Part shown: positions 16,708 to 25,133 of the stretch, in pieces
Position numbering within the stretch: the stretch's first letter is position 1
Layout: every line of letters begins with the position of its first letter
Assembly (NCBI GenBank): GCA_030524925.1
Contig: JAUNFS010000006.1
Coordinates: 1-42,852, forward strand
Length of the DNA stretch: 42,852 nt
Source of the DNA: a bacterium
GTDB taxonomy: Bacteria > Bacillota_I > Bacilli_A > RF39 > UBA660
Direction of reading: 5' to 3'
Notes under the pieces: generated by a model
What the model was told of the DNA's origin: nothing
Databases searched by the model: none
The model's input: only the letters and a program-made list of their open reading frames with translations
Program-made: the position numbers and the translations under genes

Positions 16708-16829
16708 ATGATACACATTGAAATTTATATTATATTAAAGATGAATATTTTGATGTCGTAGACGATGATAGTTTAAAAAAGAAAATGTTAGATGAAATAA
16801 AAGTAAGTTATTTAGTTCTTATTTGCTAA
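16708..16829 (+). pseudogene. Frameshifted, truncated type III toxin-like gene remnant
   Basis: A start at ATG 16708 reads MIHIEIYI, but the conserved-looking part, IKDEYFDVVDDDSLKKK, begins at 16734 in another frame and ends at a stop at 16827-16829. A one-base change in the AT-rich stretch 16726-16736 would join them. The YxIKDEYFD opening resembles what I remember of CptN/ToxN-type endoribonuclease toxins, but only about 30 of the usual 150 or more residues remain, so no function is expected. The identification rests mostly on the antitoxin-like RNA upstream. It could also be a remnant of an unrelated small protein. Confidence 0.55.
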
Positions 16830-16834
16830 ACTTT

Positions 16835-16864
16835 AAAAAGAGCAGTTTATTAATTGCTCTTTTT
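16835..16864. terminator. Bidirectional terminator
   Basis: AAAAGAGCA (16836-16844) pairs with TGCTCTTTT (16855-16863), with As on one side and Ts on the other, so it can end transcription from both directions. It overlaps the stop of the minus-strand transporter remnant. Confidence 0.75.
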
Positions 16865-18015
16865 GAATATTTCAAATTTTTTAGTTTGAATAAGTGAATA
16901 GATATATTTATATGTGCCTGAAACTAATTGACCGATATATGTGCAAAAACCTGTTGGTAAAAATGAACATAATAATCTTAAAATTCTACAAGTTATATAT
17001 GATATGTTGTGTTTTTGATTGTTATCTTTTATTTGTAAATAATTCCATTTGATTATAGCCGGTACATTTAAAACCATGTCTATAATTTGGATTATAAATA
17101 TTATAATATAAATCTTTAAATCTGGTTTATAGAACCAATATAAACTGATATTCATCATTATAATAGATATCAAAAGAAGACCTAATAATTTGTATGCGTC
17201 TTTTAAAGATTTTTTGTAATTAAAATTATCTTTAGAAATATCAATTTTGGATACAGTACTAATGCTGGATAACATATCCCATTGGGTGTCAGATGTTAAA
17301 CTATCAAAATTTATAGCTGTTAAATATTTTGTTCCATAAGATACACTGTTTTGAATGCCAGTTAAATAAATAAGTAACATTCCAAAATTACCAATAATAT
17401 TGAAAGAAACATTTTTTATATTCTTCTTAAACATTAAATTTGGCTTAACAAGCTTAACATTTTTACAATAATAATAGGCGATTAGAATGGCGTCTATTAG
17501 GATAGTTAATATAACTGATAAACAGTTTTTAATTATTAATGATAGTATTACAATACAACTTAGATTTGTTATATTAAAACATGTATTCATTTTGTTTGAT
17601 AAAGTGTTTTTATTTTCATAATAAAGTTTTTGCGATATAAGTTGCATTAAGAATCCGAAAAACATAAGAAATACTGAGTATATAGCGTAATAGTGATAGA
17701 CGCTTGTTTCTAAATTAAAAAATAATAAATATTTATCAATGTTTATAGTTAATATAATAGTAATTAAAAGTACAAGGACAGTTCCAAAAAGCATATTGGA
17801 ATATACAATGTTTTTAATATTATTTTTACTATCAGTTATGTTTGGACCTACAGAAAATATCTCCGTAAAGATCATATAAAAAATTGTAAGGGGTAAGTTA
17901 TTATTAGGACGTTAGATATTTCTTTATTAATTATTAAACCTAAAGCTATCCATATTATAATGGGACATATAGATGTTAGGAAAATGTCTAAACTTATTTG
18001 TAAGAGTCTTTTCAT
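16850..18015 (-). pseudogene. Frameshifted polytopic transporter of the MATE/flippase type
   Basis: Two minus-strand frames, 17872-18015 and 16850-17875, overlap by four bases and together make a roughly 390-residue protein with about 12 hydrophobic helices. The first ends in TYPLQFFI and the second begins MIFTEIFSVGPNI. Reading across a run of six Ts with one extra T gives a continuous YPLQF(F)YMIFTEIF, as expected for the family. The start is placed at 18015 (MKRLLQISLD), where GAAAGGA lies nine nt upstream; the frame is open further upstream but that part has no ribosome site. MATE or Wzx-type proteins export drugs or lipid-linked sugars. A programmed frameshift, translational coupling of two half-proteins or a sequencing error are possible alternatives. 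Confidence 0.65.
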
Positions 18016-18153
18016 ATAGGCGTATCCTTTCAAAAATATTATTACTAGTATGATTATAATAAAGAGATATGGCAAATGCAATGTATAAACATTACAAAAA
18101 TGAAATATTTAATATTTTAAGTTTGTGTTAAAATAGTGGCAGAGGGATGATTT

Positions 18154-18831
18154 ATGGATAAAATTTTAATAGCTGAAGATGATGAGAAGTTAAGAAATGA
18201 ATTAGAGATATTTTTAAATAATAATGGATATGAAACTATTGGTTTAAAAACGTTTGATGATACTTTAAATGATATATTAAAGATAAATCCTAGATTGCTA
18301 CTTTTAGATATCAATTTGCCGGGAGCTGATGGTGAATATATTTGTAAAGAGTTAAGAAAAAAGTCTAATATGCCAATTATTATAATTACTAGTAGAGATA
18401 ATGAAATAGATGAATTATTAAGTATAAATAATGGTGCTGATCATTATGTTACGAAACCATTTAATATTCATATTTTACTTGCTAAGATTAATTCACTTTT
18501 AAGAAGAAGTAATATGGTTAGTGATAAAGTAGTAATTGATGCTGGAGATTTTGTACTTAATGTAGATAAAAGTACTATAGAAAAAGATGGCAATGTGTTA
18601 GAACTTACTAAAAATGAATTTAGAATATTAAAGTTTTTAGTTCAAAATATGGATAAAATTGTTACTAGAGAAGAGATTATGATTTGTTTATGGGACAGTG
18701 ATAGTTTTATAGGTGATAGTACTCTTACGGTTAATATGACTAGGCTTAGAAATAAATTAGATGAAATGGGACTAGAAAATCTTATTGAAACTAAAAGAGG
18801 ACAAGGTTATATTTTAAAAAGGAGAAGGTAA
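18154..18831 (+). CDS. OmpR-family response regulator, BceR-like
   Basis: A 225-residue two-domain transcription regulator. The receiver domain (1-115) has the acidic pocket D9/D10, the phosphorylated D52 (LLDINLPG), T79 and K101 (TKP). The winged-helix DNA-binding domain (about 125-225) has LTKNEFRIL and the C-terminal RGQGYIL. Its stop overlaps the start of the kinase gene (TAATG). Genes for a kinase with almost no outer loop and an ABC transporter follow, so it is the regulator of a BceRSAB-type antimicrobial peptide response. It shares TTACAAAA and AGTGGCAGA elements with the promoter of the transporter genes. Confidence 0.93.
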   Translation: MDKILIAEDDEKLRNELEIFLNNNGYETIGLKTFDDTLNDILKINPRLLLLDINLPGADGEYICKELRKKSNMPIIIITSRDNEIDELLSINNGADHYVTKPFNIHILLAKINSLLRRSNMVSDKVVIDAGDFVLNVDKSTIEKDGNVLELTKNEFRILKFLVQNMDKIVTREEIMICLWDSDSFIGDSTLTVNMTRLRNKLDEMGLENLIETKRGQGYILKRRR

Positions 18832-19853
18832 TGATGAGTTTTTGGATGCTTCTAAAAGAAAAACTTGTACAGATAGTTTTGTTAGTATTTGCAGTTGTTA
18901 CAATAGAGATTTTTTTAATGATATATTCATTTGATAGCTTTATTAAAATTTATATTCCAGTGATAATTTTTGGTTTATATATGGTTGGTTTTATTTATGA
19001 GTATCTGATAAAGAAAAGATACTATGATGAATTACAAAAAACAATTGATGGACTTGATGAGAAGTACTTAATTACTGAAATTATGAAAACGTCAAATTTT
19101 GTTGAGGGCAAAATTTTAAACGATATTTTAAGCCAAGTTGATAAATCTATGCATGAGCAGGTTAATAAATATAAATATTTACAAGAGGATTATAAAGAGT
19201 TTATAGAACTATGGATTCATGAAGTTAAATTGCCACTTGCTACTAGTAAAATGATTATTGAAAATAATAAGAATAAAGTTACTAAAAGTATTGAAGAAGA
19301 GTTAGATAGTATAGAAAATTATATAGAGCAGGCTTTGTTTTATGCGAGAAGTAGTGCGGTTGAAAAAGATTATAGTATAAGAAAATGTAATTTAAAGGAT
19401 ATTGTTAGTGAAAGTATTAAAAAAAATAAGACTAGTCTTATTGAGGAAAAAGGGGAAATTAATATTCACGATTTAGATAATGTAGTTAGTACTGATAGTA
19501 AATGGATTGTTTTTATTCTTAGCCAAATTATTCAAAATAGTGTTAAGTATAGAAATAAAAAATTGTTATTAAATATTGAAATTTATAGTGAGCCTAAAAA
19601 AGATAATACCGTACTTTATATAAGAGATAATGGGATTGGTATAAAAAAAGGAGAAATTTCTAGAGTATTTGATAAAGGGTTTACTGGGACTAATGGAAGG
19701 TTAGCAGGTAAAAAATCAACAGGAATAGGTCTATATTTATGTAAGAAGCTATGTGAGAAACTTGGGGTATCAATAAATGTGATGTCTACTGAAGGGGATG
19801 GGACACTTATAAGTTTGGTTTTTCCAAATAGTAGTTTTGTGAGACTAAAATAA
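18831..19853 (+). CDS. Intramembrane-sensing histidine kinase, BceS-like
   Basis: 340 residues. Two membrane helices near the N-terminus (about 13-33 and 39-60) are joined by only a few residues, so there is no real extracellular sensor. The phosphorylated His is H130 in LWIHEVKLPL. The ATPase domain has the N box IIQNSVKY, DNGIGI and TGIGLYLC. Kinases of this type do not detect the peptide themselves; they receive the signal from the partner ABC transporter. The start can be either ATG at 18831 or 18834. A good site (AAAGGAGAAGG) lies inside the end of the regulator gene. Confidence 0.93.
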   Translation: MMSFWMLLKEKLVQIVLLVFAVVTIEIFLMIYSFDSFIKIYIPVIIFGLYMVGFIYEYLIKKRYYDELQKTIDGLDEKYLITEIMKTSNFVEGKILNDILSQVDKSMHEQVNKYKYLQEDYKEFIELWIHEVKLPLATSKMIIENNKNKVTKSIEEELDSIENYIEQALFYARSSAVEKDYSIRKCNLKDIVSESIKKNKTSLIEEKGEINIHDLDNVVSTDSKWIVFILSQIIQNSVKYRNKKLLLNIEIYSEPKKDNTVLYIRDNGIGIKKGEISRVFDKGFTGTNGRLAGKKSTGIGLYLCKKLCEKLGVSINVMSTEGDGTLISLVFPNSSFVRLK

Positions 19854-19856
19854 ATG

Positions 19857-19920
19857 TTACAAAAGTGTAGGGTTATTGTAAGGTAAATTAGTGGCAGATA
19901 ATTATAAAAACGACTATAAT
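19857..19920 (+). promoter_or_regulatory. Probable regulator-binding site and promoter of the BceAB-like genes
   Basis: TTACAA (19857-19862) and TTGTAA (19876-19881) form an inverted repeat upstream of a promoter with TGGCAG (19892-19897), 17 nt and TATAAT (19915-19920). The poor -35 box and an upstream inverted repeat are what one expects of a promoter that needs an OmpR-type activator. AGTGGCAGA also occurs at 18135-18143 upstream of the regulator gene. Confidence 0.5.
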
Positions 19921-19948
19921 TAAGACGTATTTTGAAAGGAGTTTTTAT

Positions 19949-20716
19949 ATGGAAAATATATTAGAGGTTAAAAATGCATTAAAATATTATGGTAATAAGT
20001 CTAATTTGACTAAAGCTATTGATAATGTAAGTTTTAGCGTACAAAAAGGTGAATTTGTCGGAATAATGGGTGCTTCTGGTAGTGGTAAGACTACACTTTT
20101 AAATTGTATTTCAACGATTGATAAAGTTACAGCAGGGCATATTATTATTAATGGTGATGATATTACTGAGCTTAAAGGAAATAATTTAAATAAGTTTAGA
20201 AGAGAAGAACTTGGATTTATTTTTCAAGATTTTAATTTACTTGATACTTTAACTGCTTATGAAAATATTGCACTTGCTTTAACAATTCAAAAAATAGATG
20301 CTAAAGAGATTGATAAAAGGGTAAGAGATATTGCTAAGAAGTTGGATATTGATAAAATATTAAGTAAGTATCCTTATCAATTATCAGGTGGTCAAAAACA
20401 AAGGGTAGCGTCTGCTAGAGCAATTATAACAAATCCTAAGTTAGTGCTTGCCGATGAACCAACGGGGGCATTAGATTCTAAGTCTGCTAGACAGTTATTA
20501 GAGACTTTTACAGCACTAAATGAAGATTTGGATGCAACAATTTTGATGGTTACACATGATGCGTTTACTGCCAGTTATGCTGATAGAATTATTTTTATTA
20601 AAGATGGTAAAATATTTAATGAATTAGTAAAAGGAAATAATACTAGAAAAGAGTTCTTTGAGAAGATTATTGAGGTTCAAACTCTTCTTGGAGGTGAGCT
20701 AAACGATGTTATTTAA
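19949..20716 (+). CDS. ABC transporter ATPase, BceA-like
   Basis: 255-residue ATP-binding subunit. Walker A is GASGSGKTT, the signature is LSGGQKQR, Walker B is LVLADEPTGALDS and the switch His is in VTHDAF. These match the MacB/BceA group that partners FtsX-type permeases. AAAGGAG lies about ten nt upstream of the ATG. The permease gene overlaps the end by 11 nt. Together they probably free cell-wall precursors from antimicrobial peptides such as bacitracin or lantibiotics and also signal to the kinase. Confidence 0.95.
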   Translation: MENILEVKNALKYYGNKSNLTKAIDNVSFSVQKGEFVGIMGASGSGKTTLLNCISTIDKVTAGHIIINGDDITELKGNNLNKFRREELGFIFQDFNLLDTLTAYENIALALTIQKIDAKEIDKRVRDIAKKLDIDKILSKYPYQLSGGQKQRVASARAIITNPKLVLADEPTGALDSKSARQLLETFTALNEDLDATILMVTHDAFTASYADRIIFIKDGKIFNELVKGNNTRKEFFEKIIEVQTLLGGELNDVI

Positions 20717-22793
20717 ATTATCATTTAAAAACATGAAAAAATGCTTTAAAGATTATGCGATTTACTTTATAACTTTAATATTAGGGGTTGCAATATTTTA
20801 CATGTTTAACTCTTTAGATAGTCAAGAAGCGATGCTTGAAGTATCTAGTTCAACTAAAGAAATGATTAAACTAATGATTAATATGCTTGGCATGGTATCA
20901 GTATTTATTGCAGTCATACTTGGACTATTAATTGTGTATGCAAATAGATTTTTAATTAATAGGAGAAAAAAAGAATTTGGTATATATATGACTCTTGGTA
21001 TGGGAAAAAGAGATATTTCTAAAATACTATTATTTGAAACTATCTTTATTGGTATAATTTCTCTAATCATTGGTTTAGTGCTTGGAGTTTTTGGGTCACA
21101 GTTAATGTCTATTTTGGTAGCAAAACTATTTGAAGCAGATATGAGTAATTTTGAGTTTGTTTTTTCACAAAGTGCATGCATTAAAACATGCGTCTATTTT
21201 GCAATAATGTATCTAGCTGTAGTATTTTTTAATTCATTTACAGTATCAAGATATAAACTTATTAATCTTTTAAATGATGCTAAGAAAAATGAGCAAATAA
21301 AAATGAAGAATCCTGTTATGTGTATAATCGTATTTATATTATCGTGTTTGGGTCTATCATACGCCTACTGGATCGTAACTAAAGGTATCTATAAATTACA
21401 TGGAGTAAACGAAACAACTTTCTATATTGGTATAGCAGTAATAATTGGGGTAATTACAACAATTTTAATTTTTTGGTCAATATCTGGTTTAATTTTAAAA
21501 CTAGTTCAATCAAGAAAAAGTATTTATTTAAAAGGTACAAATATGTTTGTTTTAAGACAACTACATAATAAAATTAATACAACTGTAATAAGTGTAAGTG
21601 TAATATGTTTAATGCTATTTATGACAATTACAGCATTGTCTTCATCTTTGGCTTTAAAAAATTCAATGCAAAAAGATATTGAAAAACTCACACCTGTTGA
21701 TATTAATTTATATAAAACTGCTAACTTAGATAAGAGCGCTGAAAGTATTACTTATAGTGAAGAAATAAAAAAGGATTCTAAAATGCCAATTTCTTACACA
21801 CTTAAAGAAAATGGATTTGATATGAACCTCTTAAAAGATATTATAGAAGTACCTATTTATGAACTAAGTGATTTAACATGGGAAAAAACATTAGGAAGTG
21901 CTGCTATTGATATTAAAAAGGAATTTCCAATGATGAATTTAACAACTCCAGAAATGATTATAAAACTATCAGATTATAATAAAATAGCAAAACTTTATGA
22001 TAATAAAGAATATACTTTAAATGATAATGAATATTTAATAATTGCTAATTATGAAAGTATTGCGGGCATGAGAAATAAGGGGTTACAGGCAAACACAGTA
22101 ATTAATATAAATGATAGTGAGTATAAGCCTAAATATCAAAAATGCGAAGATAGTTTTATTGAGATTTCTACTAGCAAAACTAATGTTGGAATTATAGTTG
22201 TTCCTGATAGTGCTAATTTAAATATTGATAATCAAAAATTATGGCTTCTAGCAGCAAATTATAATGCTAAGACTAAAGAAGAAAAAGATAAAATAGAGGA
22301 TATTTTTTCAAATAATGAGTCTGTTCTTAATCAAAGACTTCATGAAGCTAAAAACTCTTTAAATAGTGATACAAAAATTAAGATGTTTGAATCAAGCGTT
22401 GGTTTATCAACTATTGTTGTGTTTATTGCAATTTACTTAGGAATTATTTTTCTTATAGTAAGTTGTGCGGTTCTTGCACTTAAACAGTTAACTGAAAGTT
22501 CTGATAACAAACAAAGATATATTATTTTAAGAAAAATTGGCTGTGATGAAAAGATGATTAATAGTGCTTTATTTAAACAAATTGCGATATTCTTCATTCT
22601 GCCTTTAATCTTAGCAATAATTCATTCTATATTTGGTATTCAGTTTGCTTTATCAATATTTGATACTTTGGTTTCCAAAAAACAATTAATTCCATCTGTT
22701 ATAATGACGGTAATTGTAATGGGACTTGTTTATGGCTGTTACTTTTTAGCAACTTATATTGGTAGTAAGAATATAATTAAAGATTATGATTAG
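20706..22793 (+). CDS. ABC transporter permease, BceB-like (FtsX family)
   Basis: 695 residues with ten predicted membrane helices. A first hairpin is followed by an FtsX-type bundle, a large extracytoplasmic domain between about residues 310 and 560 and a C-terminal FtsX bundle. This is the BceB layout; the outer domain is the part that recognises peptide-lipid complexes and sets specificity. The opening MLFKLSFKNMKKCFKDYAIY is typical of the family. Which peptide is recognised cannot be read from sequence. A terminator follows. Confidence 0.93.
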   Translation: MLFKLSFKNMKKCFKDYAIYFITLILGVAIFYMFNSLDSQEAMLEVSSSTKEMIKLMINMLGMVSVFIAVILGLLIVYANRFLINRRKKEFGIYMTLGMGKRDISKILLFETIFIGIISLIIGLVLGVFGSQLMSILVAKLFEADMSNFEFVFSQSACIKTCVYFAIMYLAVVFFNSFTVSRYKLINLLNDAKKNEQIKMKNPVMCIIVFILSCLGLSYAYWIVTKGIYKLHGVNETTFYIGIAVIIGVITTILIFWSISGLILKLVQSRKSIYLKGTNMFVLRQLHNKINTTVISVSVICLMLFMTITALSSSLALKNSMQKDIEKLTPVDINLYKTANLDKSAESITYSEEIKKDSKMPISYTLKENGFDMNLLKDIIEVPIYELSDLTWEKTLGSAAIDIKKEFPMMNLTTPEMIIKLSDYNKIAKLYDNKEYTLNDNEYLIIANYESIAGMRNKGLQANTVININDSEYKPKYQKCEDSFIEISTSKTNVGIIVVPDSANLNIDNQKLWLLAANYNAKTKEEKDKIEDIFSNNESVLNQRLHEAKNSLNSDTKIKMFESSVGLSTIVVFIAIYLGIIFLIVSCAVLALKQLTESSDNKQRYIILRKIGCDEKMINSALFKQIAIFFILPLILAIIHSIFGIQFALSIFDTLVSKKQLIPSVIMTVIVMGLVYGCYFLATYIGSKNIIKDYD

Positions 22794-22794
22794 A

Positions 22795-22828
22795 AGGGTA
22801 ATGGACAATTGTTTATTGCTCTTTTATT
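22795..22828 (+). terminator. Terminator of the Bce-like operon
   Basis: The 12-nt arms 22795-22806 and 22811-22822 pair with four G-U pairs around an AATT loop, followed by TTTTATTTT. Confidence 0.75.
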
Positions 22829-22857
22829 TTAATAGAAATGGAGATGATTAATAAAAT

Positions 22858-23151
22858 ATGGCAACTACTAAAGAATATAAAAATTATATTTTAGAACAGT
22901 TAGATTTACTTGATAATATAGTTTGCAAAAATATGATGGGAGAGTACTTACTTTATTATAAGGGTGTATTAATTGGTGGAATATATGATAATAGGTTACT
23001 TTTAAAAATTGTAAATACTAATAAAAAATATAGATTAAAAGAATCTATACCTTATAAAGGAGCCAAGAAGATGTATTTAGTTCAAAACGTTGATAATAAA
23101 GAGATATTAAGAGATATTGTATTTGACACTTATAATTGGTTAATAAAATAG
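22858..23151 (+). CDS. TfoX N-terminal domain protein
   Basis: A 97-residue protein with the TfoX/Sxy N-terminal fold only: KNMMGEYLLYYKGVLIGGIYDNRLLLKIV and KKMYLVQNV are the family pattern. In Gram-negatives TfoX regulates competence; small stand-alone versions in Firmicutes have no settled role. The ribosome site is weak, with GGAG well upstream of the ATG. It runs tail to tail with gerM with no gap and no obvious terminator hairpin between them. Confidence 0.85.
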   Translation: MATTKEYKNYILEQLDLLDNIVCKNMMGEYLLYYKGVLIGGIYDNRLLLKIVNTNKKYRLKESIPYKGAKKMYLVQNVDNKEILRDIVFDTYNWLIK

Positions 23152-24078
23152 TTAAATATAATAATTTTTATATAGTTGGTTGTCTATATTGTAGATAACT
23201 TCTTTTTGGGTGTAGTTTTCTTTTACTGAAAGATTTATGGTATAGATAACACTTTCTATAAGATTGGATTCGTATAAGTCATTAAATAGTTTTTTGCTCA
23301 TGTTTAAAGATATAAAATTGTTTTCTATTTCGTAACTAATTTCTTTTGTGTCTTTGAGATAACTAATTAAACTAGTTTCGTAGACATTTTTACTTGCTAG
23401 TTCTTCTATAATTATTTCTATTTTTTCTTTATTTTCATTATTAACCATGGTAAATGGAACGTAATAGTAATAGTCTTTAAATTTAGATAAGTAATAAATT
23501 GTGGTTTTAGTGCTTCCTTTGATGTTTGTAATGTTATATTTTTGATTGATTCCATAAGATCGGTCTATTATTGTAGGAATTTGTTTTCCGCTTAACATTT
23601 TGTTTAAAATGTTTCCTTCTATATAAATAGAAATCTTATTAATATTTTCTAGGCTGGTTAGGGTGTAGACTAGAGAACTAATTAGTTTATCTTCTTTTTC
23701 TTCATCTATTGTTAAGAATTGTTTGGAAAAATTTAGTTTTACTAGATCATTTTCAGTCTTTATTGAAAGTAGTTTGGTATTTTTAGGGATAATAGGAGCA
23801 AAGCCTTCTTTTAGTGTACTATTTTTAGATGAGCCTTCGGTAAGATATTCAATTAGTTCGTAAATTTGTTTTTCACTAGTTTTATTTGCCATTATAACAG
23901 ATACTCTTGCAATATAGTTATTTTGATCTAGTAAATAGATGATACTAGTGTTACTTTCACTTTTTTCGTTATTGATAGATGTTTCTTCTTTTTTTGTTGG
24001 AAAAAGATAGACTATTAAAATTAAAATAATGCTTGAGATTATTAAAAATGATTTCTTTTTGATTATTCTTGTTAACAT
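23152..24078 (-). CDS. gerM: GerM-like sporulation/germination lipoprotein-type protein with two GerMN domains
   Basis: About 308 residues. One N-terminal hydrophobic helix (SFLIISSIILILIVYLF) anchors an outer part with two similar GerMN domains. The first contains LTEGSSKNSTLKEGFAPIIP and VKLNFSKQFL; the second contains VPFTMVNNENKEKIEIIIEEL and ISLNMSKKLF. In Bacillus, GerM is made in the mother cell and contributes to the SpoIIQ-SpoIIIAH-linked channel. There is no lipobox Cys, so anchoring is by the helix. I placed the start at 24078, five nt after GAGGTG, instead of the longer frame to 24090. The two genes before it on this strand, gerE and spoIIIAH, support the assignment. Confidence 0.85.
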   Translation of the reverse strand: MLTRIIKKKSFLIISSIILILIVYLFPTKKEETSINNEKSESNTSIIYLLDQNNYIARVSVIMANKTSEKQIYELIEYLTEGSSKNSTLKEGFAPIIPKNTKLLSIKTENDLVKLNFSKQFLTIDEEKEDKLISSLVYTLTSLENINKISIYIEGNILNKMLSGKQIPTIIDRSYGINQKYNITNIKGSTKTTIYYLSKFKDYYYYVPFTMVNNENKEKIEIIIEELASKNVYETSLISYLKDTKEISYEIENNFISLNMSKKLFNDLYESNLIESVIYTINLSVKENYTQKEVIYNIDNQLYKNYYI

Positions 24079-24111
24079 TAAGCACCTCATTAAAATATAT
24101 TCTTTAAAATG

Positions 24112-24135
24112 AAAAAAAGTCGTATAAAACGACTT
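24112..24135 (-). terminator. Terminator of gerE on the minus strand
   Basis: AAGTCGT (24117-24123) and ACGACTT (24129-24135) pair; on the minus strand the hairpin is followed by a T run (complement of 24112-24116). It overlaps the gerE stop codon. Confidence 0.8.
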
Positions 24136-24340
24136 AAATACTTAATTCTCCTAGTTTTAGTAACTCTACTATAGCGCCTGAACGACCTTTAACGTTAAGT
24201 TTTTGCATTGCATTAGAAATATGATTGCGAACTGTTTTTTCACTGATTTTTAGAATGATACTTATTTCTTTGGTACTTTTATTTTGAATAAGTAATTCAA
24301 ATACTTCTTTTTCACGAGTGGTTAATATTTTTTTGACCAT
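24134..24340 (-). CDS. gerE: GerE, late mother-cell sporulation regulator
   Basis: A LuxR-type helix-turn-helix protein consisting of the DNA-binding domain alone, 68 residues from the chosen start (77 if the longer frame to 24367 is used). The sequence TTREKEVFELLIQNKSTKEI followed by ISEKTVRNHISNAMQKLNVKG matches Bacillus GerE almost throughout. GerE acts with sigma-K to switch on late coat genes and switch off others. The start at 24340 has GAGGG about six nt upstream; the longer start has no such site. Its place between spoIIIAH and gerM is a strong sign that this bacterium forms endospores. Confidence 0.93.
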   Translation of the reverse strand: MVKKILTTREKEVFELLIQNKSTKEISIILKISEKTVRNHISNAMQKLNVKGRSGAIVELLKLGELSI

Positions 24341-24405
24341 GGTTTCCCTCACTTTCAAATCTTCCATAGTATTTTATGTAAGATAAGACTGTAAGGTTAC
24401 GCTAG

Positions 24406-24900
24406 TTATTGGTATTTGACAGTGATATATTTTTTTTCGCTAAATTCTTTTTGTATAGTTCTCATGATTTGGTTGGCTTTTTCTGGTGAACTATCTTTGG
24501 CAGCTACTGTAACGTTTATTTGATCATTTTTAATTTTAATAAAACTTTTAATTTTGTGTTCTTTTAAAACTAATTCTTCTAAAGCTGCTTCTTTACCTTT
24601 ATTTAAATTAATTAGTAGAAGTTTATTGTAGGCATTGCTTTTATCTTCAGCGCTTACTGATTTATCTTGAAGAGTTTCTTCTAGCTTACTAATTTCTGAT
24701 AATGTTTCTTCATCGTTTTCAATTCTTAGAGATGCTAGAGAGTCTTCGCTATTGATTGATACTTTGCTTTCTTCACTGTTTGTTTCTGAAGATTTGAGTA
24801 GGTTAGACAAAGTTTCATTTGGAAGTGCTACATAATAGACTGTTAATACCAAAATAATACTAAATAAAGTTAAGAACCATAGTTTTTGTTTGTTTATCAT
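24406..24900 (-). CDS. spoIIIAH: SpoIIIAH-like sporulation protein
   Basis: 164 residues. One N-terminal membrane helix (LWFLTLFSIILVLTVYYVAL) is followed by an acidic, low-complexity linker and a C-terminal ring-forming domain (ELVLKEHKIKSFIKIKNDQI to RTIQKEF). SpoIIIAH is made in the mother cell and binds forespore SpoIIQ across the two membranes to form the feeding channel. In Bacillus it is the last gene of the eight-gene spoIIIA operon, but here it stands without the other spoIIIA genes in view. The start at 24900 follows GGAGG by five nt; the longer frame from GTG 24912 includes that site. Confidence 0.88.
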   Translation of the reverse strand: MINKQKLWFLTLFSIILVLTVYYVALPNETLSNLLKSSETNSEESKVSINSEDSLASLRIENDEETLSEISKLEETLQDKSVSAEDKSNAYNKLLLINLNKGKEAALEELVLKEHKIKSFIKIKNDQINVTVAAKDSSPEKANQIMRTIQKEFSEKKYITVKYQ

Positions 24901-24946
24901 AGTTTCCTCCACTAGTAAATTATATTACTTTGATTTATTAATATAC

Positions 24947-25003
24947 CTAAATCATGAAAGTAAATATATGGAATAGCATTCTTCTTAGTATTCTAAAAAA
25001 CAT
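24947..25003 (-). CDS. Possible 18-residue hydrophobic, Arg-containing peptide
   Basis: A minus-strand frame starts at 25003 six bases after a perfect AAAGGAGG (complement of 25010-25017), among the strongest ribosome sites in the window. The product MFFRILRRMLFHIFTFMI is hydrophobic with three Arg and would form an amphipathic helix. It lies about 47 nt upstream of spoIIIAH on the same strand. It could be a sporulation micro-protein (SpoVM is a known short amphipathic example, without sequence similarity here), a leader peptide, or the stump of a gene lost from the inverted repeat that precedes it. Confidence 0.4.
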   Translation of the reverse strand: MFFRILRRMLFHIFTFMI

Positions 25004-25041
25004 AATTAACCTCCTTTGTTAATTGCTCATTAGAGATTCCT

Positions 25042-25083
25042 CTCTATTAGTTATTGTTGTAAAAAGAATAGCTATTTCCTTTT
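25042..25083 (-). repeat. Left arm of a 42-nt imperfect inverted repeat
   Basis: The complement of 25042-25062 is identical over 21 nt to 25890-25910. The complement of 25073-25083 is identical over 11 nt to 25869-25879. The 10 nt between differ in both arms but have the same length. A small hairpin TAGAGA-GGAA-TCTCTA adjoins the outer end (complement of 25031-25046). Confidence 0.85.
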
Positions 25084-25133
25084 TTTTATTTTCAATTTTA
25101 TTTTTATTTGGTAAAATTATCCTAGGTGTTATT

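Noticed and set aside
18016-18081. N-terminal extension of the transporter remnant (frame open to 18081)
   Set aside because: No ribosome site precedes it, while the ATG at 18015 has GAAAGGA nine nt upstream and starts the family-like sequence.
25023-25133. N-terminal 37 residues of the PF06541-type frame starting at 25023
   Set aside because: They run through the inverted-repeat arm and lack a ribosome site; the ATG at 25134 begins the conserved part and has AGGTG upstream.
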